The notes: generated from the letters alone by a model not told the origin. Shown: positions 38,847 to 49,078, counted from the first letter of the stretch. The stretch is DNA of 64,000 bases from Chroococcidiopsis sp. CCMEE 29 (GCF_023558375.1 NZ_CP083761.1:2908001-2972000); one strand, 5' to 3'. Numbers and translations: made by a program.

Positions 38847-39161
38847 CTATTTTGCATCACTAGTTCTGATATATTTCCGTAGCATTTGCTCCAACTGTTG
38901 CACGGTTGCCCGGGGAGAAGGACGAGGCAAAGGTTCTTCCCTCACAGCAATATTATGATCTCTCTGCTTCTTATCCTCTATACTTCTGGGGTTTGATAAA
39001 CAAAGCACAGGCACTTCGTACTGATAAGCCTGGAACCACTCTTCACGAGTCGTAATATCTCGGATTTCTAGCTCAAAGCTCAGAGCTTGAATTTGTTCTA
39101 ACTTTTCTTGCAAGCCTTCGCATAAATGGCAACCAGGCTTGCTGTATAAAATTAATCGCAT
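38847..39161 (-). CDS. Glutaredoxin-family thiol protein
   Basis: A 104-residue protein from ATG 39161 (MRLILYSKPGCHLCEGLQEK). The thioredoxin-like fold has the redox motif CHLC and the cis-proline region YEVPVLCL. DUF836-type proteins look like this. A longer frame back to 39290 is translated repeat sequence and is rejected. It is likely cotranscribed with murE, 30 bases downstream. Target unknown. Confidence 0.85.
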   Translation of the reverse strand: MRLILYSKPGCHLCEGLQEKLEQIQALSFELEIRDITTREEWFQAYQYEVPVLCLSNPRSIEDKKQRDHNIAVREEPLPRPSPRATVQQLEQMLRKYIRTSDAK

Positions 39162-39184
39162 TTTCTTAACAGAGGTCAGGAGAG

Positions 39185-39330
39185 TGTCTAGAGCAGGGGG
39201 AGCAGGGGAACTCGGGGTCCCCACGTTAGCGAAGCGGGGCGAAGCCCAGTGGGGATTAGGGGCAGCAGGGGGAGAAATTCCCCGCGTCACTCCGCTTACC
39301 GCGTCACCGCGTCCTCTGCCTCGCCCCTTG
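39185..39330. repeat. Repeat cluster before cysH
   Basis: Contains GCAGGGGGAGCAGGGGAA-type units, the inverted pair TCCCCACGTTAGCGAAGC and GAAGCCCAGTGGGGA, and GCGTCACTCCGC/GCGTCACCGCGTCC units. The same words occur at 1801-1910 and 13054-13324. Confidence 0.75.
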
Positions 39331-39394
39331 CTATCTAGCAGATACTATATTTGGTTATTGTTAAAGATGCAGAAGAATTAAAACAACAGTTGAC

Positions 39395-40120
39395 ATGACT
39401 TATTCAACCGAAGCTCAAAGCCAAACTGCAAATTTTAACTTGGAGGAACTAAACCAGAGATTTGATACTGCCCATCCGAGAGAAATTCTAGCCTGGTGTG
39501 TTAAGCATATTCCAAACGGATTGGTGCAAACCAGTGCCTTTAACGTCGATGACATAGTAATCACCGATATTCTCTATCGCGACCTCAAGCGGTCAGTCCC
39601 AGTAGTCTTTCTCGATACACTGCATCATTTTCCCCAAACTCTAGAGCTAGTAGCCAAAGCCAAGGATTTATACAACCTAAATTTGAAAGTTTACAAAATT
39701 CTAGACATTGATTCCCGTGAAGCCTTTGCTGCTAAATACGGTGAAGCACTTTGGGATACAGACATTACCCAATTCCACCACCTCACCAAAATTGAACCTT
39801 TACAAAGGAGTCTAGCAGAACTGAATACCATTGCCTGGATCACCGGACGTCGCCGAGACCAAGCTAACACCCGCGCTGACATGCCAGTATTTGAACTAGA
39901 TGGCAAACAGCGCCTTAAAGTCAATCCCTTAGCTAGCTGGACACGCAAAGAATCCTGGGCATATGTATTTGAGCACGACGTTATCTACAATCCCTTACAT
40001 GACCAAGGTTATCCCAGCATCGGTGATGAACCAATCACTACACCAGTAGCCGAAGGCGAAGATGAAAGAGCTGGTCGCTGGCGCGGTACAGGCAAAACTG
40101 AATGTGGCATCCACATCTAG
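39395..40120 (+). CDS. cysH: Phosphoadenylyl-sulfate reductase
   Basis: A 241-residue enzyme reducing activated sulfate to sulfite with thioredoxin. Visible: QTSAFNVDD region, VFLDTLHHFPQT, the binding motif AWITGRRRDQANTRADMPVFE and the single C-terminal catalytic cysteine in KTECGIHI. The four extra cysteines of the iron-sulfur APS reductases are absent, so PAPS is the expected substrate. This is assimilatory sulfur metabolism and not the missing DndC. CCCCTAA repeats follow it. Confidence 0.93.
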   Translation: MTYSTEAQSQTANFNLEELNQRFDTAHPREILAWCVKHIPNGLVQTSAFNVDDIVITDILYRDLKRSVPVVFLDTLHHFPQTLELVAKAKDLYNLNLKVYKILDIDSREAFAAKYGEALWDTDITQFHHLTKIEPLQRSLAELNTIAWITGRRRDQANTRADMPVFELDGKQRLKVNPLASWTRKESWAYVFEHDVIYNPLHDQGYPSIGDEPITTPVAEGEDERAGRWRGTGKTECGIHI

Positions 40121-40149
40121 AGAGTTCAGCTGCCAGAAGCCACAAGGGT

Positions 40150-40184
40150 TGATCCCTAACCCCTAACCCCTAACCCCTAACCCC
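40150..40184. repeat. CCCCTAA heptamer repeat before the sbcD-like gene
   Basis: Five copies of CCCTAAC ending three bases before the next ATG, so the repeat occupies the place of a ribosome-binding site. Confidence 0.9.
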
Positions 40185-40186
40185 TG

Positions 40187-41515
40187 ATGATTAAAATCCT
40201 CCACCTATCCGATATTCACATGGGAAGCGGCTTCTCCCACGGACGAGTCAATCCAGAGACAGGATTGAATTCACGGCTGGAGGATTTTGTCAATACCCTG
40301 TCAAGGTGTATTGACCGAGCGCTAGCAGAACCTGTTGATCTCGTGCTATTCGGCGGTGATGCTTTTCCCGATGCCACACCACCACCCTTCGTCCAAGAAA
40401 AATTTGCCAGCCAGTTTCGCCGCCTGGTAGATGCCCAAATTCCCACAGTGTTGCTGGTAGGCAACCATGACCAACATTCTCAAGGGCAAGGGGGCGCAAG
40501 TTTATGCATTTATCGCACCTTGGGAGTGCCAGGGTTTGTTGTAGGCGATCGCCTCCAAATGCACCAAATTAAAACTCGCAACGGTTCTGTCCAAGTCATC
40601 ACTCTGCCTTGGCTTACCCGCTCCACCCTACTAACGCGCCCGGAAACTGACGGTTTTTCCCTGACTGAAGTTAACCAGCTACTGATTGAACGCCTGCGAG
40701 CCGCAATGGAAGGTGAAATCCGTCGCCTAGACCCCAAAGTGCCAACTGTCCTGCTAGGTCACTTAATGATCGACAATGCTTCTTATGGTGCAGAACGCTT
40801 CCTGGCAGTAGGAAAAGGCTTCACCATTCCTCTTTCTTTGCTGGCTCGTCCTTGCTTTGATTATGTAGCATTGGGACACGTTCACCGCCACCAAAACCTC
40901 AACAAGTCGAACGACCCTCCGATTATCTACCCAGGCAGCATTGAGCGGGTTGATTTTAGTGAAGAAAAAGAAGATAAAGGCTATATCATCATTGAACTGG
41001 AACGAGGCAACGCCAAGTGGGAATTCTGTCCGCTTCCAGTCCGCTCATTTTGCACCATCAATGTAAATATTTCTAGTGCAGCCGAGCCACAAGCAGCCTT
41101 GTTGAAAGCAATAGAAAAAAAGAACATCCAGGATGCTGTAGTACGGCTTATTTACAAACTCCGTTCTGAGCAGTTGGATCAAATTGATAGTGCCTCTATA
41201 CACCGCGCCCTGAGTCAGGCTCATAGTTACACCATTCAAACAGAATTAGTGAGTCAACTAGCTCGGCCCCGCATCCCTGAACTAGGGGCAAGCAGTAGTC
41301 TTGACCCAGTCGAAGCATTGAAGACCTACTTGGACAATCGAGAAGACCTTAAAGATATATCTGCCCACATGCTGGAGGCAGCGCACAAGTTGCTGGCAGT
41401 TGAAGCGGAAGTATGGCTCGATACATCTAGTAACGAAGAGCAGGCACAGAGAGGGCTTGAGCGACAAAGCCAGTTATCCATAGAAAACACAGAAGGTCAA
41501 TTGCGATTGCTTTAA
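40187..41515 (+). CDS. DNA repair exonuclease, SbcD/Mre11-like
   Basis: A 442-residue calcineurin-type metallophosphoesterase. Metal-binding motifs are all present: HLSDIHMG, FGGDAFPD, LVGNHDQHS, LLGHLMIDN and ALGHVHRHQN. A C-terminal extension (about 290-442) fits the capping and partner-binding region of SbcD. It should cut DNA ends and hairpins with an SbcC ATPase that is not adjacent. It starts directly at the end of a heptamer repeat and has no usual ribosome-binding site. Confidence 0.88.
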   Translation: MIKILHLSDIHMGSGFSHGRVNPETGLNSRLEDFVNTLSRCIDRALAEPVDLVLFGGDAFPDATPPPFVQEKFASQFRRLVDAQIPTVLLVGNHDQHSQGQGGASLCIYRTLGVPGFVVGDRLQMHQIKTRNGSVQVITLPWLTRSTLLTRPETDGFSLTEVNQLLIERLRAAMEGEIRRLDPKVPTVLLGHLMIDNASYGAERFLAVGKGFTIPLSLLARPCFDYVALGHVHRHQNLNKSNDPPIIYPGSIERVDFSEEKEDKGYIIIELERGNAKWEFCPLPVRSFCTINVNISSAAEPQAALLKAIEKKNIQDAVVRLIYKLRSEQLDQIDSASIHRALSQAHSYTIQTELVSQLARPRIPELGASSSLDPVEALKTYLDNREDLKDISAHMLEAAHKLLAVEAEVWLDTSSNEEQAQRGLERQSQLSIENTEGQLRLL

Positions 41516-41767
41516 ATTTATTGGTGAATCAGCACTTAATTTGCCAAAATTTCTGTATTCCTGATAACAGGCAAACTTTTCTCATGGGGAACTGCCATGT
41601 CTTCCCTTCTCGGGTCAAAAGAGCTTAAGGATCTGCACCCACCTAACACTGGGTTGGTGCGGACAGAATAGGGGTTATTGCCAGCGCTCAGCTCAACCGT
41701 TAGCCGTTTGTCGAAGAACAAGCATCGTGAAGCCACTGCTCTTATTTTTTGTACTTTCAAAAATTGC

Positions 41768-42322
41768 CTATTTTGGAAACAGCTTATCTGATGATATTTG
41801 GTCAGAAAACCCGAATTTCAACAACATCTGACGAGCTTCTTCCACACTTAAGTCTTGCTTAATCAATGTCTGCCCCGCTACATCTGCCAGACTTTGCAAC
41901 TCATCTAGTGACAGCTTTTCTGCTCTCGTACTGCCTAACTTTACTACCAGCAAGATTAAGAAACGACGCAATGCCTCTCTTTGAGCACCTGTTAGCTCGA
42001 TCTCGTCAGCACAAAGGGAGACAGCCTCTGTCAGCCCTTCTCTAGTAGTTGCCTCTTTATTAGCACTTGGGCGCGTCGCTAAGCCACTAATAAATGCACC
42101 CAATACCAAACCTACCCATAGCCCTGTTGTGCTGCCTTGCCAGATTGCTCTTGGTGCAACCCAGGCGTTGCAACCTGCTTTCAATCCCCAAGGCTGGGCT
42201 TGGCAGCTATGGCTATGAGTTTTCAGGCTAATTTGCCCACCAATGTAAGCACTAGAAACCCCCGATACTAGCGCCACAAAGGTACAAATCAGAATCCGTT
42301 TTTGTTGCAGCAATTTGCCCAT
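41768..42322 (-). CDS. Hypothetical membrane protein behind ppc
   Basis: A 184-residue protein with two hydrophobic segments (near residues 11-28 and 66-82) and a soluble C-terminal part. That part has two short helical units, TGAQREALRRFLILLVVKLG and SVEEARQMLLKFG. The ATG at 42322 overlaps the stop of ppc by one base (TGATG), so the two genes are coupled. I do not recognise the family; a link to PEP carboxylase is only suggested by position. Confidence 0.7.
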   Translation of the reverse strand: MGKLLQQKRILICTFVALVSGVSSAYIGGQISLKTHSHSCQAQPWGLKAGCNAWVAPRAIWQGSTTGLWVGLVLGAFISGLATRPSANKEATTREGLTEAVSLCADEIELTGAQREALRRFLILLVVKLGSTRAEKLSLDELQSLADVAGQTLIKQDLSVEEARQMLLKFGFSDQISSDKLFPK

Positions 42323-45300
42323 CAACCGGTATTTCTCATTCCAGCAGCAATCCCGTTGATAGTTAATAATGCCCCTCTGAGCAATTCACCCTTACTATGA
42401 CGAGAATCGATCACGCCAGAAACTGCGGGAGTCCCGCACTGTCGCAACCTTTTCAGCAAGGAAACTTGCAAAAATCCTAAGGGGACAATTGTACCGTTGC
42501 GCAACTGTACAGACCGCTGAAGTACAGGATCTCCATCCAGCAGTTTTTTATGCCCAGCGATCGTTAATACTAAATTACGGGTCAAATAGTACTCGTTAGC
42601 AATCTGCTCAAACAAACGTTCAAAACGGGCTTTATCCTCGGCTCGCGATAGCTCCTGTACGTAGTGGTGCGCCATCTGGATGTCTACCTTTGCCAAAGTC
42701 ATCTCTGCCTTGGAAACCGCCATCTTAAAGAAGGGCCACTTTAAATAAAAGTAGCGCAGCAACTTCAAGTGTTCCTCCGGCTCTTCGTTGACAAACTCTT
42801 GTAAAGCGGTACCAACCCCATACCAGGAAGGCAATAGAAAACGACTTTGCGTCCAGCTGAATACCCAGGGGATTGCTCGCAGACTGCTTAAATCTTTCTT
42901 GCCACTCTGACGACGGGCGGGACGAGAACTGATCTGTAACTGGCTAATTTCATCAATGGGTGTGACCTGATGGAAGAAATCAATAAAATCAGGCTGTTCG
43001 TAGATCAAGGCACGATAGTGTTGCCTTGAGCGTGCTGCCAGTTCTTCCATGATCTCGTTCCAGGATTGGATGTCATCAAACCCAGTCCGCAGTAGGCTAG
43101 CTTGAATAACAGCGGTAGTAATAGTTTCTAGGTTGTAAAGAGCTAACTCTGGCAACGAGTACTTGGATGCTAAGACTTCTCCCTGTTCAGTAATCTTGAT
43201 TCTGCCGTTGATGCTGTGCCCAGGCTGAGCCAAAATTGCCTCATAAGCAGGACCACCACCACGACCCACAGATCCACCACGACCGTGAAAAATCCGCAGA
43301 TTTACTGCATACTGTTCGGCTATTTGCTGAAGTGCTTTTTGGGCTTTGTGGATTTCCCAGTTGCTACTCAAGAAACCAGAATCTTTGTTGCTGTCAGAGT
43401 AGCCTAGCATCACCTCTTGTAAGTTAGGGGTGAGGGATGGACGGGGGCATGAGGGCAGAACCTCTTCAGCTTCTGTATTCCTCTCTTGGTAGCCTCCGGC
43501 AAGGAGGGCGCGGTAAAGGGGTAGTTCAAACAGCTTTTGCATCACGCTCGGAGCGCGTAGCAAATCCTCCACGGTTTCAAATAGAGGGACAACTTGGATA
43601 GTGGCAATGCCGGTTGCTGGGTCGTATAATCCGGCTTCTTTCGCTAACAGCAACACTTCCAGTAGATCGCTCAGTTCGCGGCTCATGCTGATGATGTAAG
43701 TCTGACAGATATTGCATCCAAATTCTTGCTGGAGCGATCGCACAACCCGGAAGGTTTCAATTAACTCATTCGTTTTCTCAGAAAAAGGTAGTTCCGCTGG
43801 AATTAACGGGCGACGGGTTTGTAGTTCCTTAGTTAGCCAACTGACTCGTTCTGCTTCTGATAGTTCGTGGTAGGATTGGGGCAAAATTTGCAGGTATTGC
43901 AGAATTTCATTCAACACATCGGCATGGCGGGATGATTCTTGCCGGATGTCAAGGTGAGCTAGGTTAAAGTCATAAATTTCTACCTGACAGATTAGGTTTT
44001 CTAGTTCCCGACAGCTTAAGCCGGTTTCAGCCAGGTTGCTCTGAATCATTCGCAACTCTGCTAAAAACTCTGAACCTGACTTATAGATTGCTGTGGTGTT
44101 GCTTTCTAGGTTTTTCTGTTGTCGCAGGTTGCTGTTGTAGAGGCGAGCATTGCGATCGCGTGTATTTTCCAGCCGTTTGAGCACATAAGATAGCTTCAGC
44201 CGATACGGCTCTTGGCGGTAACGCAGTGCTAGTGCTTCGTAAACTTCGCTTAGTTGGGACTGGTCCTGCTCCAAAGATTCCAGCAGGTCTGGCAATACAT
44301 CACTCCAGTGCAAAGAGACACTTAAAAGATCGATCAACCGTCTTACAGACTGGGTATACTTTTCCAACACCATTTGGCGCTGATAGCAGGCTGTTTGCCA
44401 CGTGACTTGAGGTGTCACAGAGGGGTTGCCATCTCGGTCTGACCCTACCCAGGAACCAAACTTACAAAAGTTATTGCTGGGTGGCCTTAACCGCGGGAAG
44501 GAAGTAGACAGGGCGTGTTTAAACCTGTGATACAGTTGCGGAATCCGCTCAAATAGGACTTCGTTAAAGTAGTGGAGGGCATATTCTACCTCATCTAGCA
44601 CTTCTGGCTTAAACTGATGCAGTTCGTCTGTGCGCCACCAAAGGCGAATTTCCTCAGTTAATTGTTCCTGCAAGGCTGCCACTTCCCACTGGTTTGCACC
44701 GTTGAAGCTGCCTTGTCCTTCCTCCAATTGATCCAGTTGTTGCAGGATCTTCGCCATCCGTCGCTGCTTGTCCCGGATAGTAGAACGCACAATTTCTGTC
44801 GGGTGAGCCGTGAAGACTAACCGCACATCCAGCTGGTCAATCAATCGCTGAATTTGCTGGGGTGGTACATTCATCTGGCGCAGATGCGGAAACAAGGCGT
44901 GTAATGTACCCTGCGTTTGCCGCTCTGTGTGTGTGGCTTGCCAAGTTTTCTCTAGCAGTTCTGCCCCAGGACCAGCGCTAATAAGTTGTCCCTTCTGCTC
45001 TACTTGGGATGGCTGGATTGATTCTGGATTTATTTTTTTTTGCCCTAATTTCTTGTGCTGTAAAGAGCGATCCAGTTGTTCGCGCTGTTCGTAGTGCTGC
45101 TCAACAATATTAATCAGTTGGAAATAGAGGGCAAAGGCACGAGCCGCCCGAATTGCTTCGTTCAGTTCGAGCTGTGAAATCAACTTGACGACTTCCGACA
45201 CTTGACCGTTAGTTGCCTGCCCCTCTGGGGAACACATATCGCGCAGTTTTGCCAAGAGATTGACTAATGCTTGACCGCACTCTTGCCGAATAACAGACTC

Positions 45301-45402
45301 CCACAAGTCCTCCACTACTTGGAGGCGTTGGCGCAGGAACAGATCAAACGGAGAGGGGCTGACAGTTAATGCCTCATCGGACGAGTGGAGGAGCGAACTC
45401 AT
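42322..45402 (-). CDS. ppc: Phosphoenolpyruvate carboxylase
   Basis: A 1026-residue enzyme fixing bicarbonate on PEP to give oxaloacetate. Signatures are [14 protein letters not shown] with the catalytic histidine, [22 protein letters not shown], the glycine-rich [19 protein letters not shown], and the C-terminal [10 protein letters not shown]. Length matches cyanobacterial enzymes. It supplies C4 acids alongside the malic enzyme gene at 49258. Complete. Confidence 0.98.
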   Translation of the reverse strand: MSSLLHSSDEALTVSPSPFDLFLRQRLQVVEDLWESVIRQECGQALVNLLAKLRDMCSPEGQATNGQVSEVVKLISQLELNEAIRAARAFALYFQLINIVEQHYEQREQLDRSLQHKKLGQKKINPESIQPSQVEQKGQLISAGPGAELLEKTWQATHTERQTQGTLHALFPHLRQMNVPPQQIQRLIDQLDVRLVFTAHPTEIVRSTIRDKQRRMAKILQQLDQLEEGQGSFNGANQWEVAALQEQLTEEIRLWWRTDELHQFKPEVLDEVEYALHYFNEVLFERIPQLYHRFKHALSTSFPRLRPPSNNFCKFGSWVGSDRDGNPSVTPQVTWQTACYQRQMVLEKYTQSVRRLIDLLSVSLHWSDVLPDLLESLEQDQSQLSEVYEALALRYRQEPYRLKLSYVLKRLENTRDRNARLYNSNLRQQKNLESNTTAIYKSGSEFLAELRMIQSNLAETGLSCRELENLICQVEIYDFNLAHLDIRQESSRHADVLNEILQYLQILPQSYHELSEAERVSWLTKELQTRRPLIPAELPFSEKTNELIETFRVVRSLQQEFGCNICQTYIISMSRELSDLLEVLLLAKEAGLYDPATGIATIQVVPLFETVEDLLRAPSVMQKLFELPLYRALLAGGYQERNTEAEEVLPSCPRPSLTPNLQEVMLGYSDSNKDSGFLSSNWEIHKAQKALQQIAEQYAVNLRIFHGRGGSVGRGGGPAYEAILAQPGHSINGRIKITEQGEVLASKYSLPELALYNLETITTAVIQASLLRTGFDDIQSWNEIMEELAARSRQHYRALIYEQPDFIDFFHQVTPIDEISQLQISSRPARRQSGKKDLSSLRAIPWVFSWTQSRFLLPSWYGVGTALQEFVNEEPEEHLKLLRYFYLKWPFFKMAVSKAEMTLAKVDIQMAHHYVQELSRAEDKARFERLFEQIANEYYLTRNLVLTIAGHKKLLDGDPVLQRSVQLRNGTIVPLGFLQVSLLKRLRQCGTPAVSGVIDSRHSKGELLRGALLTINGIAAGMRNTG

Positions 45403-45486
45403 AGCGTCTGTTCGGGTAAATCCGGGAATATTTACTAATTTTAGGATTTAACTCCAACTTAATTCGTTTCAGAGACAACAATCTTG

Positions 45487-45741
45487 TTATTCGATTGCCG
45501 ATCGCTCAGCTGTTTGAGATTCTGTTTCGACGGGAAAATCAAGCAGTGGCAAGCGATCGCCCCGAAATACTTCTTCACTGGCTTGCCCGATAGCTTGTAA
45601 TGTTTCAGCTATAGCTTTACCACCCACAATAGCTACTAGCATCGGTCCAGTACTGAGCTGTAACAAGAGCTGGTGGGAAATAGAGAAGAAAATCAGATTC
45701 AATTCGTCTTTAGCTGGGGGATTTGAACTAGTAGATGACAT
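45487..45741 (-). CDS. Small conserved hypothetical protein
   Basis: An 84-residue protein with a hydrophobic but not clearly membrane-spanning middle (LNLIFFSISHQLLLQLS, PMLVAIVGGKAIAETLQAIG). Upstream of ppc on the same strand, with about 85 bases between. AAAGG-like purines precede the ATG. No family recognised; composition and codon use look like real coding sequence. Confidence 0.6.
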   Translation of the reverse strand: MSSTSSNPPAKDELNLIFFSISHQLLLQLSTGPMLVAIVGGKAIAETLQAIGQASEEVFRGDRLPLLDFPVETESQTAERSAIE

Positions 45742-46119
45742 GTTTACCTTTTAAATAACTGAAGCGACTTTTATAGCTTTGACTGCTCTGGCAACTTAAG
45801 ACTAAGAGCTAAGCCTTGAGCCATTCACCAGCATTCCCCCACAGGAGATTGCTTTTTAGCTCTTATCTAATATTTTAATGGTTCCATTTTTCTATGAAAA
45901 AGCCCCTATACCACTTAAGGAGAATAAATTTTTTCTGATAGTAAATTTATTAGCAAAAATTAACAAACATGAGTTGATAAATACTAAAGAGTTAATGTAA
46001 ATTCTAATCTTAAGAGTCGCTAAAAACTTCTCCCGTATTACAGCATCTGTTTGGGAAAGTTTAGTAGAAGTGTGTTTGGTGTGAGGAAGCCCAGGATAAC
46101 TTAAGAGTCTACAGAGTAG

Positions 46120-46221
46120 ACTCAAGCACGAGTAGGGAGAGGAGATTCGGCTCGCGCTTTGGAAGCAAAGCAATTCTTGCAAAATGCGTATAAATCCCAC
46201 CCGCTTTAGAGGGTCGGGATT
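46120..46221 (+). pseudogene. Possible 3' end of a TnpB-type (IS605-like) gene with its hairpin
   Basis: A 29-codon open stretch reads [19 protein letters not shown], then [10 protein letters not shown] and stop TAG 46207. That stop lies inside the hairpin AATCCCACCC/GGGTCGGGATT (46193-46221). A transposase frame ending in the right-end hairpin is typical of IS200/IS605 elements. Further upstream in the same frame are stops at 46102 and 46117. It lies in the psbA leader. Recognition is by pattern only. Confidence 0.35.
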
Positions 46222-46258
46222 ACCAATAATAACCAAGCAATTTTTACAAGTTACAGCC

Positions 46259-47341
46259 ATGACTACAACTCTACAGAGACGCGAAAGCGCTAATCAGTGG
46301 GAGCGGTTCTGTGAGTGGGTCACTAGCACCGAAAACCGGCTGTATATAGGCTGGTTCGGCGTCCTGATGATTCCTACCTTACTGAGCGCCACCATCTGTT
46401 TCATCATTGCCTTCATTGCTGCACCGCCCGTTGATATTGACGGTATTCGTGAGCCAGTTTCGGGTTCTCTCTTGTACGGCAACAACATCATTACTGGTGC
46501 CGTTGTCCCAACCTCCAACGCCATTGGTTTGCATTTCTACCCAATTTGGGAAGCCGCCTCAATGGATGAATGGCTCTACAATGGCGGTCCTTATCAGCTA
46601 ATTGTCTTCCACTTCTTAATCGGGATCTTTTGCTGGTTAGGTCGACAATGGGAGCTTAGCTATCGCCTTGGCATGCGTCCTTGGATCTGCGTTGCTTACT
46701 CTGCTCCTGTAGCTGCGGCTACCTCTGTCTTTTTAATTTACCCACTTGGGCAAGGCAGCTTCTCTGACGGTATGCCCTTAGGTATTTCAGGCACCTTCAA
46801 TTTCATGTTTGTGTTCCAAGCAGAACATAACATTTTGATGCATCCCTTCCACCAGTTGGGTGTGGCGGGTGTATTTGGTGGAGCTTTGTTCTGTGCCATG
46901 CACGGTTCTTTAGTAACCTCTTCTCTTGTGCGTGAGACCACTGAAAGCGAATCCCAAAACCTGGGATATAAGTTTGGTCAAGAACAAGAAACCTATAGCA
47001 TTGTGGCGGCTCACGGCTACTTTGGACGGTTAATCTGGCAATATGCCAGCTTTAACAACTCTCGTGCCTTGCACTTCTTCCTAGCAGCTTGGCCCGTGGT
47101 GGGTATTTGGCTCACTGCCTTGGGCATCAGCACGATGGCATTCAACCTGAATGGGTTCAACTTTAATAATTCGGTGCTTGACTCACAAGGGCGAGTAGTT
47201 GCGACTTGGGCTGATGTACTCAATCGCGCCAACTTGGGGATAGAAGTGATGCACGAGCGCAATGCTCACAATTTTCCTCTGGATTTAGCCTCTAGTGAGG
47301 CTGTGCCTGTGGCTATGACTACCCCAGCGACCAATGGCTAA
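46259..47341 (+). CDS. psbA: Photosystem II D1 protein, divergent variant
   Basis: A 360-residue D1 from ATG 46259 ([17 protein letters not shown]). Redox and ligand residues are kept: Tyr161, Asp170, Glu189, His190, His198, His215, Ser264, His272, His332, Glu333, His337, Asp342 and Ala344, so it should support water oxidation and normal C-terminal processing. It differs from common D1 at several usually invariant places: Trp126 for Tyr, Leu127 for Met, Gln199 for Met, Trp260 for Phe, and Phe184 for Ile. Gln130 is the low-light type. A strong terminator follows. It is probably one of several psbA copies, expressed under special conditions. Confidence 0.95.
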   Translation: MTTTLQRRESANQWERFCEWVTSTENRLYIGWFGVLMIPTLLSATICFIIAFIAAPPVDIDGIREPVSGSLLYGNNIITGAVVPTSNAIGLHFYPIWEAASMDEWLYNGGPYQLIVFHFLIGIFCWLGRQWELSYRLGMRPWICVAYSAPVAAATSVFLIYPLGQGSFSDGMPLGISGTFNFMFVFQAEHNILMHPFHQLGVAGVFGGALFCAMHGSLVTSSLVRETTESESQNLGYKFGQEQETYSIVAAHGYFGRLIWQYASFNNSRALHFFLAAWPVVGIWLTALGISTMAFNLNGFNFNNSVLDSQGRVVATWADVLNRANLGIEVMHERNAHNFPLDLASSEAVPVAMTTPATNG

Positions 47342-47380
47342 GAACTAGATCTATAGAGTTGTCAATAACCCTACAAAACG

Positions 47381-47411
47381 AAAAGCGCTCTCCAAAGGGG
47401 GCGCTTTTTAA
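47381..47411 (+). terminator. Terminator of psbA
   Basis: AAAAGCGC (47381-47388) pairs with GCGCTTTT (47401-47408) and is followed by TTAAAG. Classic A- and T-flanked stem behind the psbA stop. Confidence 0.85.
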
Positions 47412-47447
47412 AGTTTATAGATATTTTGACACTCCCATACCTTACCA

Positions 47448-47477
47448 TTTTGGATTTTGGATTTTAGATTTTGGATT
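47448..47477. repeat. TTTTGGA heptamer repeat
   Basis: Four degenerate units as at 28484-28513, here behind the psbA terminator. Confidence 0.8.
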
Positions 47478-47598
47478 GTGAAAGTCTTACGGATAGGTAG
47501 TTCCGGCAATTCAAGTGTTGCAACAGTAAAACAAAATGGTACTTTAGGCGGCGGGATTCTTTCTTGCCGTTGTATTAAAGTTTGGCAAGGCAGCTTTT

Positions 47599-48318
47599 TT
47601 AGGGAGTGGCGGAAGCGGGGATGGAAGTAGATTGGACTTGGCGGTTCTCAAGCAAATTCACCATTTGCTCGGCAACACTGGTAGCTGAGGCTGGGTTTTG
47701 ACCTGTAACCAAGCGTTCACTAACCAAAGTATGAGCTTGGAAGTTAGGAGCCTTAGTAAATTCCGCACCCCGTTCCCTCAGCTTCGACTCCAGCAAAAAC
47801 GGCACAACTTGAGTCAGTTCGACAGCCTCTTCCTCTTCGTTTGTAAAAGAGGACACAGTCTTACCTGTAACAAGGTACTTACCGTTAGATAGTTTGACAT
47901 TCACAAGTCCAGCTGGACCATGGCACACTGCACCTACGACACCACCTTGTTCGTAGATAGCAGCAGCAATCTGGGCAAGTTGTTCGTTGTTGGGAAAGTC
48001 CCACATTGTGCCGTGACCACCAGCGTAGAAAATAGCGTTATACTGCTTGGGGTCAACCTGGGTAGGTTTGAGCGTGTTCTCCACCTGCCGCACCTTGTTC
48101 GGTTCATCGAGAAATGCCTGATTCAGCGAGTCTTCAAGTGTCACACCGTCCATTGGGGCTTTACCACCCTTTGGGCTAACAAAATCAATGTCATAGCCAG
48201 CACGGGTGAATACTTCGTAAGGGTGCGTGACCTCAGAAAGGTAGAAGCCAGTCTTTCTACCAGTGTTGCCTAGGCTGTCGTGGCTGGAGACAACAATCAG
48301 GATTTTCTTGTTTTGCAT
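47599..48318 (-). CDS. DJ-1/PfpI-family protein (Hsp31-like)
   Basis: A 239-residue class I glutamine-amidotransferase-like protein from ATG 48318 (AGAGGA upstream). The nucleophile is in GAVCHGPAGL, with AIFYAGGHGTMWDFP before it and the N-terminal ILIVVSSHDSLGNTGRKTGFYLSE including the conserved Glu. Members of this group act as glyoxalase III or deglycase-type stress proteins. It is downstream of a TetR gene and has a 20-base palindrome before it, so repression by that regulator is likely. Confidence 0.9.
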   Translation of the reverse strand: MQNKKILIVVSSHDSLGNTGRKTGFYLSEVTHPYEVFTRAGYDIDFVSPKGGKAPMDGVTLEDSLNQAFLDEPNKVRQVENTLKPTQVDPKQYNAIFYAGGHGTMWDFPNNEQLAQIAAAIYEQGGVVGAVCHGPAGLVNVKLSNGKYLVTGKTVSSFTNEEEEAVELTQVVPFLLESKLRERGAEFTKAPNFQAHTLVSERLVTGQNPASATSVAEQMVNLLENRQVQSTSIPASATP

Positions 48319-48428
48319 AGTATCCTCTTTTGAGCTTGAAGTGAAGTTTTGGTGATAGTGGCAAGTAAAAGGCTGGTAATAGCTAATCAACACCTTGCCA
48401 CGGGAATATCTCCGCTCGGGCAGCTGAA

Positions 48429-48448
48429 ATAGTAGACTAGTCTACTAT
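48429..48448. promoter_or_regulatory. 20-base perfect palindrome before the DJ-1 gene
   Basis: ATAGTAGACTAGTCTACTAT reads the same on both strands. The TAGAC/GTCTA arms recur at 49079-49093 before the TetR gene. It resembles TAGAC-type operators of TetR regulators of the LmrA/YxaF group. Confidence 0.8.
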
Positions 48449-48486
48449 AAAAAAGATTCCTGTATAAACCACAGGTTCGAGAAAGA

Positions 48487-49068
48487 TTAGCTCTTCAGAA
48501 CCAAGTCAAACATGACAGTAATAAACGCTTTTAAAGGTGTGGGACTTTTACTGACCTTCATTTGTTGAAGCGCTCCTTCCCAGCTATTTAAACAGAACTC
48601 ACCTAGGACACGAACATCCAAATGAGGCGAGATTTCACCGGCATCTTGAGCCTGCTGCAAACACTCAACATAGCGATCGCGCCATTGAGCAAAAATCTCC
48701 TCCAGCCGTAAACGAAACCTTTCGTTCTGGTCAGCCAATTCTTGACCGAGATTACCCAACAAGCAACCTTCCCGGCACTGCAGAGATGTAAACTCTTCGC
48801 TCTTTGCCTCGAAGTATCGCCTGAGACGGGTTAAGGGATTTAGAGTCTCGTCGTTCAGGTAGCTGTCCAAAACCCAGTTATGCTCACTAGCATCGTTGTC
48901 GATAATCTCAAGTCCAAAGTCCTCCTTACTTTTGAAGTAGTAGTAGAACGAGCCTTTGGGTACTCCTGTTGTTTGCAAGACTTCTTGTATCCCAGTGTGG
49001 TTGTAGCCCTTCTCCCGGAAGAAGCGCGCACCCGTCTTTAGGAGTGCCATTTTTGTCGTGTCCTTCAT
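48487..49068 (-). CDS. TetR/AcrR-family regulator
   Basis: A 193-residue repressor. The N-terminal helix-turn-helix is complete: LLKTGARFFREKGYNHTGIQEVLQ and GVPKGSFYYYFKSKEDFGLE. The ligand domain has CREGCLLGNLGQELADQN, a pattern of the TetR_C subgroup with conserved cysteines. It is encoded upstream of the DJ-1 gene on the same strand. Operator-like sites lie before both genes, which suggests it represses itself and the DJ-1 gene, probably answering to reactive aldehydes or thiol stress. Confidence 0.92.
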   Translation of the reverse strand: MKDTTKMALLKTGARFFREKGYNHTGIQEVLQTTGVPKGSFYYYFKSKEDFGLEIIDNDASEHNWVLDSYLNDETLNPLTRLRRYFEAKSEEFTSLQCREGCLLGNLGQELADQNERFRLRLEEIFAQWRDRYVECLQQAQDAGEISPHLDVRVLGEFCLNSWEGALQQMKVSKSPTPLKAFITVMFDLVLKS

Positions 49069-49078
49069 GACTTTATAT

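Noticed and set aside
39185-39330. Repeat clusters here and at 1801-1910 considered as CRISPR arrays
   Set aside because: Units are short, directly adjacent and without unique spacers; no cas genes are in the window.
39395-40120. cysH as the missing DndC of the island
   Set aside because: It has the C-terminal ECGIHI motif and length of assimilatory PAPS reductase.
45892-46260. Minus-strand 122-codon frame upstream of psbA
   Set aside because: It spans the psbA leader and promoter and has no coherent protein pattern.
46259-47341. psbA as a chlorophyll f synthase or rogue D1
   Set aside because: All manganese-cluster ligands, Tyr161 and the C-terminal processing site are present, which those forms lack.
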